Assembly (NCBI GenBank): GCA_017631875.1
Contig: JAGBSL010000017.1
Location: 1-49,037 of the forward strand
DNA length: 49,037 nucleotides
Reading direction: 5' to 3'
Origin: Bacteroidales bacterium
GTDB taxonomy: Bacteria > Bacteroidota > Bacteroidia > Bacteroidales > UBA932
Position 1 is the stretch's first letter. Each line of letters starts with the position of its first letter. Shown here piece after piece: positions 8,424 through 16,002 of this stretch. The position numbers and the translations under genes were made by a program. The notes beneath the pieces were generated by a model, which was not told the DNA's origin, searched no databases, and worked only from the letters and a program-made list of their open reading frames with translations.

Positions 8424-9650
8424 ATGAATGTACGCGAAATACGATCAATGTTCCCAGCGCTTTCCAGGAAAGTGTATGGCAAGGATCTCGTGTATCTTGA
8501 CAATGCGGCGACCAGCCAAAGGGTACAGACTGTGCTTGATGAGTGGAACCGTATCAGCTATGAATCCAACGCGAATATCCATAGGGCAGTGCATCGCCTC
8601 GCCGATGAGGCTACTCAGGCTTATGAGGCGGCGAGAGACGCGGTGAAAAATTTTCTCAATGCCGCAGGCAGGGAGGAAATAGTATTTACAAGCGGTACGA
8701 CCGCCGCTGTGAATCTGGTTGCATTCTGCTATGGAGAGGCTTTCGTGAAGGAAGGTGATGAGGTTGTCGTGACTGAAGCTGAGCATCATTCCAACATAGT
8801 TCCATGGCAGATGATGTGCAGGCGCAAGGGAGCCGTTCTGAAGGTTCTTCCTATAGATGATTCTGGTCATCTCAAGGTGGAAATGCTTGATGAGATCCTG
8901 ACCGACAGGACTAAGATCATGGCTGTGACGCATATTTCCAATGTACTTGGAATAATAAATCCGGTCAAGGAAATAATCGAGAAATGTCACTCAAAGGGTG
9001 TTCCGGTGCTTGTGGATGGAGCCCAGGGGGCGGTACATTGCAGGGTTGATGTGCAGGATATGGATTGTGATTTCTATGTGTTTTCCGGTCATAAGCTTTA
9101 TGCGGCGACAGGCACAGGAGTTCTTTATGGAAAGAAGAAGTGGCTTGACGCCATGCCTCCGTATATGGGTGGCGGTGAGATGGTAGGGACAGTGACGTTC
9201 GCTGAAACTACTTACGCTCCGCTCCCTATGAAGTTTGAAGCCGGTACACAGAATTTTGCCTCCACGGCAACGTTAAAGCAGGCTATAGAATTTATTAACT
9301 TATTGAATGATAATGAGTTAATAGAATATAATGATAAGATTAGAGATTATCTGCTGGATTATTTCCAGAATGATGAAAGAATAATACTCTTTGGTGTTCC
9401 TCGTGGAACATCTGATGAGAAGATTCCTCTTTTCTCTTTTGTTGTGAATGGAGTGCATCACGAGGATCTCGCACTGATTCTCGATAAGATGGGTGTCGCT
9501 GTGAGGTCCGGACAGATGTGTGCTGAGCCTGTAATGGATAGGTTTGGGGTGACTGGGATGCTAAGGGTATCCGTGGCTCCATACAACACAATGGAGGAGG
9601 CAGAGTATTTTGTGAAATGCTTGAATAAAGCAATTGACATGTTGATGTAA
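8424..9650 (+). CDS. sufS: Cysteine desulfurase SufS
   Basis: 408-residue PLP enzyme that takes sulfur from L-cysteine as a persulfide for Fe-S cluster assembly. The YLDNAATSQRV start, TEAEHHSNIVPWQ, DGAQGAVH and the PLP-lysine motif FSGHKLYAATGTGVLYG fix the SufS/CsdA class II family. The active-site cysteine lies in VRSGQMCAEPVM near the C-terminus. sufE follows one base after the stop. A parS-like 16-mer is embedded in codons for GVPRGTS (about residues 324-329). Confidence 0.95.
   Translation: MNVREIRSMFPALSRKVYGKDLVYLDNAATSQRVQTVLDEWNRISYESNANIHRAVHRLADEATQAYEAARDAVKNFLNAAGREEIVFTSGTTAAVNLVAFCYGEAFVKEGDEVVVTEAEHHSNIVPWQMMCRRKGAVLKVLPIDDSGHLKVEMLDEILTDRTKIMAVTHISNVLGIINPVKEIIEKCHSKGVPVLVDGAQGAVHCRVDVQDMDCDFYVFSGHKLYAATGTGVLYGKKKWLDAMPPYMGGGEMVGTVTFAETTYAPLPMKFEAGTQNFASTATLKQAIEFINLLNDNELIEYNDKIRDYLLDYFQNDERIILFGVPRGTSDEKIPLFSFVVNGVHHEDLALILDKMGVAVRSGQMCAEPVMDRFGVTGMLRVSVAPYNTMEEAEYFVKCLNKAIDMLM
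9395..9410. other. parS-like site 3 (inside sufS)
   Basis: TGTTCCTCGTGGAACA, one mismatch from the perfect palindrome at 7726-7741. It encodes VPRGT in SufS, the same peptide encoded by the site inside mnmG. Confidence 0.55.
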
Positions 9651-9651
9651 T

Positions 9652-10062
9652 ATGACACTGATTGAAGCGGAAAACGCCATCATCGAGGAGTTCTCGATGT
9701 ATGAGGAGTGGCTTGATAAATATGAGTATCTCATCGAGCTAGGAAAGTCTCTAAAGGATTATCCTGAAGAGGCTAAGACTGACGAAAAACTCATAAAGGG
9801 TTGTCAGTCAAGAGTTTGGTTGGACCATAAGGTTGAAGATGGAAAGATTATCTTCAATGCTGACAGTGATGCCATCATAACAAAGGGAATCATTTCGCTG
9901 CTGATTGGTCTGTATTCAGGCAGGACGGCGCAGGAGATACTTTCTTCTGACTTTTCTGTGGTAGAGAAGATCGGTCTGAAGGAGAATCTGTCACCTACAA
10001 GAGCAAATGGTCTGGTATCGATGATCGCTAAAATCAGAGAGGTAGCACAACGTAATATGTAA
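9652..10062 (+). CDS. sufE: Cysteine desulfuration protein SufE
   Basis: 136 residues. SufE accepts the persulfide sulfur from SufS and stimulates its activity. The family features YEYLIELGKSL and KLIKGCQSRVWL (sulfur-accepting Cys near residue 51 in the GCQS motif) are intact, as is LGLKENLSPTRANGL-type sequence (IGLKENLSPTRANGL here) near the C-terminus. It is directly downstream of sufS and presumably co-transcribed. Confidence 0.94.
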   Translation: MTLIEAENAIIEEFSMYEEWLDKYEYLIELGKSLKDYPEEAKTDEKLIKGCQSRVWLDHKVEDGKIIFNADSDAIITKGIISLLIGLYSGRTAQEILSSDFSVVEKIGLKENLSPTRANGLVSMIAKIREVAQRNM

Positions 10063-10063
10063 T

Positions 10064-10147
10064 AGATCTCTCGACTTCGCTCGAGATGACAGTATTAATC
10101 GTCGTAATGACTGTCAATTCGATCGACCGAAGGGAGTGGAGAAATCT
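10064..10147. repeat. Imperfect palindromic repeat between sufE and the DUF59 gene
   Basis: Left arm AGATCTCTCGACTTCGCTCGAGATGACAG-type sequence (10064-10092) and right arm (about 10110-10147, CTGTCAATTCGATCGACCGAAGGGAGTGGAGAAATCT-type) are imperfect reverse complements. The arms carry the CTCGGTCGAAATGACA-like motif seen again at the end of folK. It resembles dispersed palindromic elements of Bacteroidetes genomes. It lies just before the DUF59 start, so upstream in-frame codons from 10086 are repeat sequence, not gene. Confidence 0.65.
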
Positions 10148-10151
10148 GATA

Positions 10152-10526
10152 ATGGGACTGAAGGATTGGATAAAGAAGAAGGCCGCAGAGGTGGCCCAGG
10201 AAGATAAGGAAAGAAAGATGAGACTTGAAAGGGATATAATCATGGCTCTCAGGCAGGTTTTTGATCCTGAGATACCTGTGAATGTATATGATCTCGGACT
10301 TATTTACGAGATTAAGGTCGACGATGACCACAATGTATATATCCAGATGACGCTTACAGCGCCGAATTGCCCTATGGCGGATTACGTCGTGGAACAGGTG
10401 AGGAAAGCAGTTGCCGATGTTCCAGGAGTTGTAAGTGCGAGGATTGATCTTGTATGGGAACCAGAGTGGGACAGAAGCAGGATTACTGAGGAAGGACTTG
10501 TGGAACTCGGTCTGGACGCAGACTGA
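10152..10526 (+). CDS. DUF59 / MIP18-family iron-sulfur assembly factor (SufT-like)
   Basis: 124 residues. A short Lys/Glu-rich helix is followed by a DUF59 domain with the family blocks DPEIPVNVYDLGLIYEI (about residues 37-53) and TLTAPNCPMADYV, which contains the conserved Cys near residue 75. Proteins of this family help mature Fe-S proteins, and in Bacteroidetes one commonly follows sufS-sufE, as here. I chose the ATG at 10152 because codons upstream of it come from a palindromic repeat. sufBCD are not in the window. Confidence 0.88.
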   Translation: MGLKDWIKKKAAEVAQEDKERKMRLERDIIMALRQVFDPEIPVNVYDLGLIYEIKVDDDHNVYIQMTLTAPNCPMADYVVEQVRKAVADVPGVVSARIDLVWEPEWDRSRITEEGLVELGLDAD

Positions 10527-10580
10527 AGTCCTGAAGGGGAGAGCGAGTCGAGGAGAGGAGTCCGCGAGGATCGCGTAAAG

Positions 10581-11081
10581 GTGGAACTTTACCTGTCTTT
10601 GGGCTCGAATCAGGGCGATAGACGAAAGAATATAGACGATGCGATAAGTCTGCTCAACGTGGAGCTCGGAACGCCTTATAAGCGTGTTTCTTCGCTTCTG
10701 GAGACGCAGCCGTGGGGATTTGAGAGCGAGGGTAAGTTCATTAACGCTGCGGTGATGTATGAACTTGAGCTTCCGAAGGGGTATAATCCGGAGGCGGAAG
10801 GTCTGATGATACTGGAAATATGCAAGGATATCGAGAGGAGACTCGGAAGGACAGGGAAGCCTCAGTATGATGAGAAAGGGGAGAGGATATATACGGACCG
10901 TCCGATCGACATAGACATATTGCTTTTCGGGGACAATAAGATCGATTGCGAGGAGCTTACAGTTCCGCACAAACTTATGTACGAGAGGGATTTTGTGTTG
11001 GAGCCATTGATGGAGATTTCTCCACTCGCTGCGCTCGGTCGAAATGACAGACAAGAAGCGCTCGGTCGAAATGACAAATAA
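10581..11081 (+). CDS. folK: 2-amino-4-hydroxy-6-hydroxymethyldihydropteridine pyrophosphokinase
   Basis: 166 residues. FolK transfers pyrophosphate from ATP to the pterin in folate synthesis. YLSLGSNQGDRRKN (start), LLETQPWGFESEGKFINAAV and the catalytic-loop signature DRPIDIDILLFGD (about residues 114-126) are intact, followed by VPHKLMYERDFVLEPL. The start is GTG at 10581; no ATG precedes the conserved first strand. The last roughly 20 residues (ISPLAALGRNDRQEALGRND) replace the normal family C-terminus. They are encoded by a dispersed repeat whose unit CGCTCGGTCGAAATGACA occurs twice in frame. Confidence 0.93.
   Translation: MELYLSLGSNQGDRRKNIDDAISLLNVELGTPYKRVSSLLETQPWGFESEGKFINAAVMYELELPKGYNPEAEGLMILEICKDIERRLGRTGKPQYDEKGERIYTDRPIDIDILLFGDNKIDCEELTVPHKLMYERDFVLEPLMEISPLAALGRNDRQEALGRNDK
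11013..11079. repeat. Dispersed repeat forming the 3' end of folK
   Basis: The segment starting GAGATTTCTCCACTCGCTGC, typical of a Bacteroidetes dispersed repeat, runs into two copies of CGCTCGGTCGAAATGACA (about 11032-11049 and 11059-11076) spaced 27 bp. It is read through by folK and supplies its C-terminal residues and stop codon. Confidence 0.7.
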
Positions 11082-11102
11082 GAATTAAAAACTATAACAA
11101 TT

Positions 11103-12644
11103 ATGACACAGGAAGAACTTTTTAAAATTCTCGTAGCTCACTGCAAGGAGTATGGATTCATTTTCCCTTCAAGTGAGATTTACGATGGTCTTGGAGCCGT
11201 TTATGACTATGGCCAGCTCGGTTCAGAGCTTAAGAATAACATCAAGAGGTACTGGTGGGAGGCTATGACAAGACTTCACGAGAACATCGTGGGTATCGAC
11301 TCTGCCATCTTCATGCACCCTAAGATCTGGGAGGCTTCAGGACACGTCGGAGCTTTCAACGATCCTCTTATCGATAATAAGGATTCTAAGAAGAGATATC
11401 GCGCTGACGTCCTCATCGAGGACTATATCGGTAAGCTCGAGGAGAAGATCGAGAAGGACGTGGAGAAGGGTAAGAAGAAGTTCGGAGAGGCTTTCGACGA
11501 GGCTCAGTTCCGTGCTACAAACCCTAATGTACTCCGCAACCAGAAGAAGATTGATGAGGTACGCCAGAGAATGGCTGACGCCCTCAATGCAAACGACCTT
11601 GAGGCTCTCCGTCAGATAATCATCGACTGCGAGATCGCATGTCCTATTTCAGGTACAAAGAACTGGACAGACGTACGTCAGTTCAACCTCATGTTCTCTA
11701 CTCAGCTCGGTAGCGTATCAGGTGACACAAACATCATCTATCTCCGTCCAGAGACAGCACAGGGTATCTTCGTGAATTACCTTAACGTGCAGAAGACAGG
11801 CCGTATGAAGATTCCTTTCGGTATCGCACAGATCGGTAAGGCCTTCAGAAACGAGATTGTTGCACGTCAGTTCATCTTCCGTATGAGGGAGTTCGAGCAG
11901 ATGGAGATGCAGTTCTTCATCAAGCCAGGTACTGAGCTCGACTGGTTCGCAAAGTGGAAGGAGAACCGTATGGCATGGCACAAGGCCCTCGGAATGGGTG
12001 ACGACAACTACCGTTTCCACGATCACGACAAGCTTGCACACTATGCAAACGCAGCTACAGACATCGAGTTCCGCTTCCCATTCGGATTCAAGGAGCTTGA
12101 GGGAATCCACTCACGTACAGACTTTGACCTCGGAAACCACCAGAAGTTCTCTGGAAAGAAGATCCAGTACTTCGATCCGGAGGTAGGTGAGAACTATGTT
12201 CCATATGTAGTCGAAACTTCTATCGGAGTTGACCGTATGTTCCTTGCAGTTCTTTCTAACTCATACAAGGAGGAGCAGCTCGAGAACGGCGAGAGCCGCG
12301 TGGTGCTCAGCATTCCTGCACCTCTTGCACCAGTTAAGGTTGCTGTGCTTCCTCTTATCAAGAAGGATGGCCTTCCAGAGCTCGCTCGCGAGATTATGGA
12401 CGACCTCAAGTACGATTTCAACTGTCAGTACGATGAGAAGGATTCTATCGGTAAGAGATATCGTCGTCAGGACGCAATCGGTACTCCGTTCTGCGTGACT
12501 ATCGACCATGATTCGCTCAACGACCGTTGCGTTACTATCCGTCACCGCGATTCTATGCAGCAGGAGCGCGTTAAGATCGAGGATCTCCATGCTATTATCG
12601 CTAAGGAGGTGAACCTCAGCAACATCCTCAAGAAGTTGAACTAA
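11103..12644 (+). CDS. glyS: Glycyl-tRNA synthetase, single-chain dimeric type
   Basis: 513 residues. Charges tRNA-Gly in one polypeptide (alpha2 type, not the alpha2beta2 type of Proteobacteria). Class II motifs are visible: SEIYDGLGAVYDYGQLG at the start, the PETAQGIFVNYLNV block, FRNEIVARQFIFRMREFEQMEMQFF for motif 2, and YVPYVVETSIGVDRMFLAVL for motif 3. A C-terminal anticodon-binding domain follows (from about residue 415). Codon use is strongly biased, as expected for high expression. Confidence 0.96.
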   Translation: MTQEELFKILVAHCKEYGFIFPSSEIYDGLGAVYDYGQLGSELKNNIKRYWWEAMTRLHENIVGIDSAIFMHPKIWEASGHVGAFNDPLIDNKDSKKRYRADVLIEDYIGKLEEKIEKDVEKGKKKFGEAFDEAQFRATNPNVLRNQKKIDEVRQRMADALNANDLEALRQIIIDCEIACPISGTKNWTDVRQFNLMFSTQLGSVSGDTNIIYLRPETAQGIFVNYLNVQKTGRMKIPFGIAQIGKAFRNEIVARQFIFRMREFEQMEMQFFIKPGTELDWFAKWKENRMAWHKALGMGDDNYRFHDHDKLAHYANAATDIEFRFPFGFKELEGIHSRTDFDLGNHQKFSGKKIQYFDPEVGENYVPYVVETSIGVDRMFLAVLSNSYKEEQLENGESRVVLSIPAPLAPVKVAVLPLIKKDGLPELAREIMDDLKYDFNCQYDEKDSIGKRYRRQDAIGTPFCVTIDHDSLNDRCVTIRHRDSMQQERVKIEDLHAIIAKEVNLSNILKKLN

Positions 12645-12662
12645 TGATCAGAATATAAGACT

Positions 12663-13229
12663 ATGAAAAGAATTCTTACAATCCTTGTTGCAATGGCAGC
12701 ATTCCTTGCAGCAGAGAACACAGCAGATGCTCAGCTCCTCAAGAAGCTTTTGGGAGGTAAGTCAGAGACTACAACTACAACTCAGACTACTACAGCTGCT
12801 ACATCTAACGGTCAGGCAGCAGGTGTGGCTCTCAAGGCTCTCTACACTCAGTACAAGGCTGACGGTAAGCTCGATATGGGTAACCTTACAAACCTCATGA
12901 ACCTCACTACTCTCGCAACTAATGTACAGGGTCTCAAGGGTCAGTCAAACAAGTCTGCATTCTACATGGATTTTGCAAAGGGACTCGTTCTCGGATCTAA
13001 CAATCTCGTGACTGAGAGCAATTCATCATCAGTCATGAGCGGTCTTACTAACCTTGTAAACAACGTTGATCTTTCAGGTCTCACTGCGTCAGCAGAGGAA
13101 AAGGCAAGTTCAGCAGCTTCAGCACTCACTGAGAAGCTTACAGGTGCTTCCGAGAAGGCTAATACAGCAGTAGAGAATGCAACTGAGATTGCAAGCGCAG
13201 TAACTAATATCTTGAATCTCTTCAAGTAG
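12663..13229 (+). CDS. Exported protein of unknown function
   Basis: 188 residues with a clear signal peptide (MKRILTILVAMAAFLAAENTADAQ, cleavage probably after ADA). A Thr-rich stretch (SETTTTTQTTTAA) and a helical Ala/Asn/Ser/Leu-rich body follow. No family was recognised. The body holds two similar segments (LTNLMNLTTLATNVQGL and GLTNLVNNVDLSGLTA), suggesting a repeated amphipathic helix. It begins 18 nt after glyS and shares its biased codon use, so it may be co-transcribed. It is followed by a strong terminator. Confidence 0.75.
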   Translation: MKRILTILVAMAAFLAAENTADAQLLKKLLGGKSETTTTTQTTTAATSNGQAAGVALKALYTQYKADGKLDMGNLTNLMNLTTLATNVQGLKGQSNKSAFYMDFAKGLVLGSNNLVTESNSSSVMSGLTNLVNNVDLSGLTASAEEKASSAASALTEKLTGASEKANTAVENATEIASAVTNILNLFK

Positions 13230-13257
13230 TAAAGAACTCAGTCTAAACTGATAAAGC

Positions 13258-13295
13258 AAACCAGGCACCTGATTCATGTCAAGTGCCTGGTTTTT
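13258..13295 (+). terminator. Terminator after the exported protein gene
   Basis: Stem CCAGGCAC/GTGCCTGG (13261-13268 with 13283-13290), extended by AAA/TTT, followed by TTTTTATTTATTT. It also faces the RHS module arriving on the minus strand. Confidence 0.85.
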
Positions 13296-13297
13296 AT

Positions 13298-13462
13298 TTA
13301 TTTGCTAACGACCTCTCTCACGACCTGCTCGATCAGGTCTTCCTGAATCTCACACTTATAGGTCCCGACCATGTCGTCACGGTCGTACTCTCTTGCGCTT
13401 CCCTGTGCGGCAAGGCCACACAACAGGAAGACAATTGATATCAAATGTCTTATTGGTTTCAT
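13298..13462 (-). pseudogene. Internally deleted copy of the small exported protein
   Basis: 54 residues. The N-terminal 37 residues (MKPIRHLISIVFLLCGLAAQ and on to DMVGTYKCEI) match the start of the 159-residue protein at 15424-15903. The last 14 (EDLIEQVVREVVSK) match that protein's end (KDLIEQVVKDVVG). The roughly 105 residues between are missing without loss of frame. The start is the ATG at 13462. It sits downstream of the second toxin/immunity pair, as the full copy sits downstream of the first, so it marks the end of a duplicated module. It may be a dead remnant or a short secreted peptide. Confidence 0.75.
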
Positions 13463-13556
13463 TGTGTTTACTGATATTAATATGTGTCTTAAAGATGATA
13501 ACATTCACCGAAAGTTACACGAGATAAATGCTCTTATCATCTTTGCATAGGTCATT

Positions 13557-14123
13557 TTATCTTTCAAATACCAATTTACCTAAATGCCAATACTCATATA
13601 AAGTAAGGCTATCAGGATATGAATACTTATACCTTTTATATGTCAGAGTCATTGGGGCATCCCACCCCATAGGATTATCTAAAGGTATTTTCACTGAATC
13701 TATTTTCATACCTGTACTCTCATCTAACATCTCTTTTCGGAGAAGAGGATAATCATAACGACCGCTAGACCTGACAAGAACAGGTTTATCTCCACAATAT
13801 GCCCCTCCAATTATAATCTCCGGAGAAGAATCATGTTTACAAGCAAGACTCATATCTGTTGCTGGTGTAAAGTCCACAGCTGCATGAAAAGTTATAATTG
13901 TGTCCTCATCTTCTATTGAGTAGCGCACCATATATTCAATCGATTGTCCATAGGGATTCGGGATAGAATCGATACTGCTTATAAAAGAGTATAAAGAATC
14001 ATTAACACCCGAACTCGTAAAGAGCAACTCCTGCTTGTCATAACTAGTCTTTATGTCTTTCTGGTGATTTGAGTTGCAAGACATTAACAAAACAAGCATC
14101 AATACAATGTACAATACCTTCAT
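13557..14123 (-). CDS. Lipoprotein, probable immunity protein for the JAB-like RHS toxin
   Basis: 188 residues with a lipoprotein signal (MKVLYIVLMLVLLMSC, Cys16 as acylation site). No family was recognised. Its start codon overlaps the stop codon of the preceding toxin tail (TAATG), so the two are translationally coupled. Both the coupling and the position directly after an RHS C-terminal toxin domain are the usual signs of an immunity protein. A periplasmic or outer-membrane location would fit protection against a toxin acting in the envelope. The immunity role is inference from context only. Confidence 0.65.
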   Translation of the reverse strand: MKVLYIVLMLVLLMSCNSNHQKDIKTSYDKQELLFTSSGVNDSLYSFISSIDSIPNPYGQSIEYMVRYSIEDEDTIITFHAAVDFTPATDMSLACKHDSSPEIIIGGAYCGDKPVLVRSSGRYDYPLLRKEMLDESTGMKIDSVKIPLDNPMGWDAPMTLTYKRYKYSYPDSLTLYEYWHLGKLVFER

Positions 14124-15280
14124 TACTTGTAGTTTAAAGTTCCAAAATAAAAATCCTTATAGCTGTTAATAGTTCTAATATATCTCGGCCTATAGCGTTC
14201 AACATTATAAAGCCGTTTTGAACGCGGAAAGTAAACATAGTTATATTTGGGTACAGTCCCCCAATGGGTCTTTTGGTGATCATTACCGTATTGTATCCAT
14301 CCGCCATCATATCCCATAGAAAACCGTTCACCAGCATACGTATTTTCATTAGTATGAGAATGAACACTAGCTATAGGTAATTCTACATTGCCACTTAGCA
14401 CTGAATAACTATCAACAGAAGACTTATTATGGCTTGTACCTATGAGATATTCATCCCCTTGACTCCTATGCACCGCCCATTCAACATCTGTGTTGTCAGT
14501 CACGAACTCAAATATCTTGAAAATGTTGTCTATATTAGAGTCGGTTCGATAAGTTGAATTCTGATTATTATCTAATTTTGACAAGGATTCAAGAGCATCC
14601 GAGTTAGAAAGTTCAATCATATTACCAGTACGCTGACCTTCGTCATCTATTTGATAAAGTTGATGAACTTCATCTGTATCATCTATAAGTTTTATATTCC
14701 CCCTTGAGTTAATTTCATATATTCCTTCCCCATCCGGATCCACAAAGTTCACCGGATTATTATTGCAGAAAGCATAAGGCGACACGCCGTAATACTTCTC
14801 TGAGAGAGGGTCCGGGGTCATCCAGCGGCGGAGGGTCGGGCTGTACTGTCTTGCGCCGAAGTCGGTGTAGCAAGTTCCGAAGTCCTCGTTCTGGGCTTCC
14901 TTACCGGTGTAGCCGTCTCTGAGGGTCTGACCGTCAGGCAGAACTGCTGTCGCGAGCGGGTGTGGAGGAGTATCCCCCTGCAGCCTAACCATTACAACAG
15001 ACTCATCGCCGAAGGCAGAGTAGTCTGACGCCTTGTACAGCTCGCCTGTCTTGCCGTCGACCACTGCTCTGACACTGCCGAGGTAATCGGTAACATAGAG
15101 CAGGGCTCCGTCAGGAGTCAGTCGGCCGCCGCCGAAGGCTGCGCTCTCCAATGTCAATGAACTGCCGGCATTGCTGCCGGAACGCTTCCTATACACGAAC
15201 GGACCTCTGTAAACAAGTCCCTCACCGCTGCCGTCCAATGCACTCAGCTTCGTTCCATCCGAAAGATAGGAATAATTCAA
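14123..15280 (-). pseudogene. Displaced RHS tail with JAB-like C-terminal toxin domain
   Basis: 385 residues open, beginning with a TTG at the break point; no credible start. Residues 1-180 repeat the RHS core end of the neighbouring gene (from NYSYLSDGTKLSAL through the RHS-associated core block YTDFGARQYSPTLRRWMTPD to YAFCNNNPV). After NNNPV the sequence is unrelated. This C-terminal domain (about 205 residues) carries VEWAVHRSQGDEYLIGTS and VHSHTNENTYAGERFSMGYDG, an HxH-containing arrangement like the JAB/MPN peptidase-type toxin domains found at RHS tips in Bacteroidetes. It is best read as an orphan RHS-CT cassette, silent unless recombined onto the intact core. Its immunity-type partner is coupled by a TAATG overlap. 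Confidence 0.75.
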
Positions 15281-15408
15281 GCAATCCTTGCAAAAGAATC
15301 AATCCTTTTTTCTGCAAGGATTGCTGTTTTAAGTCCCAATGGCCGTTTTTGAGCCGTTATTTTGAATCCTCGCACAAAAAAGTGTCATTTCTTCTGCAAG
15401 GATTCAAA
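15280..15408. repeat. Two inverted repeats at the RHS cassette boundary
   Basis: A 13-bp perfect inverted repeat (15280-15292 AGCAATCCTTGCA with 15313-15325) begins exactly where similarity to the other RHS copy ends. A second one follows (15361-15374 with 15395-15408; TTTGAATCCTcGCA/TGCAAGGATTCAAA, one mismatch). Both share the core TGCAAGGATT. They fill most of the gap between the small exported protein gene and the displaced RHS tail. Confidence 0.65.
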
Positions 15409-15423
15409 TCACAAGAGCCACTG

Positions 15424-15903
15424 CTATCCGACGACGTCCTTCACAACCTGCTCGATCAGGTCCTTCCAGATTTCGTTCTTGTCTTTACGTTTGCGGGAAG
15501 AGCCACTTATGTCATTACGTTGCAGGACTACCCTCTTCTCATACCCGTCCTGCAGATGGTGGCCCCAGAAGAGACTGTCCTTGTCCAGGATCTCCATCTC
15601 CTTCATCACATACTTGTCAAGTTCGTGGACCTGTACTGTGTCGGCTTCATGTTCATCGAAGTGAAGAACGACCAAGTCCTCCTTGACTTCCCATTTTCCG
15701 AAATACTTGTAGGTATTGTCACTGACGGTGTTTGTGACCATAAAGGTGTTGTCAGTGTGCAGATGCAGATTCAGGACATATTCCGGAATCTCATATTTGT
15801 AGGTTCCGACCATATCATTCTGGTCATACCCACGCTCGCCTCCCCATGCGGTCAGACCGCAAAACAGGAAGACAATTGATATCAAATGTCTTATTGGTTT
15901 CAT
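15424..15903 (-). CDS. Small exported protein of the RHS module
   Basis: 159 residues with an N-terminal signal peptide (MKPIRHLISIVFLFCGLTAW). The start is the ATG at 15903. The body (NDMVGTYKYEI.. to ..GKWEVKEDLVVLHF) looks like a small beta-barrel of lipocalin-like type with a short charged tail (SRKRKDKNEIWKDLIEQVVKD). I do not recognise a family. It follows the first RHS toxin and its immunity-type gene, and a deleted copy holds the same place after the second pair, so it belongs to the mobile unit. It could be an accessory or second immunity protein; that is inference. Confidence 0.65.
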   Translation of the reverse strand: MKPIRHLISIVFLFCGLTAWGGERGYDQNDMVGTYKYEIPEYVLNLHLHTDNTFMVTNTVSDNTYKYFGKWEVKEDLVVLHFDEHEADTVQVHELDKYVMKEMEILDKDSLFWGHHLQDGYEKRVVLQRNDISGSSRKRKDKNEIWKDLIEQVVKDVVG

Positions 15904-15932
15904 TGGTATTGATTTTAAATTATTGATTTGCA

Positions 15933-15969
15933 ATCCTTAGCTACGAACAATCCTGGCGTAGCTAAGGAT
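15933..15969 (-). terminator. Hairpin after the first immunity-type gene
   Basis: Perfect 13-bp inverted repeat ATCCTTAGCTACG/CGTAGCTAAGGAT with an 11-nt loop between the minus-strand genes at 16003-16590 and 15424-15903. There is no strong T run, so it is either a weak terminator or a recombination-related palindrome like those at 15280-15408. Confidence 0.5.
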
Positions 15970-16002
15970 CTTTCAGAAAGAAGATAGATTAAATTGTTCT
16001 AC

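Noticed and set aside
10095..11054. 319-residue minus-strand open frame starting VISTERSEWRNL
   Set aside because: It is a shadow of DUF59 and folK; its start is the familiar peptide produced by a dispersed Bacteroidetes repeat.
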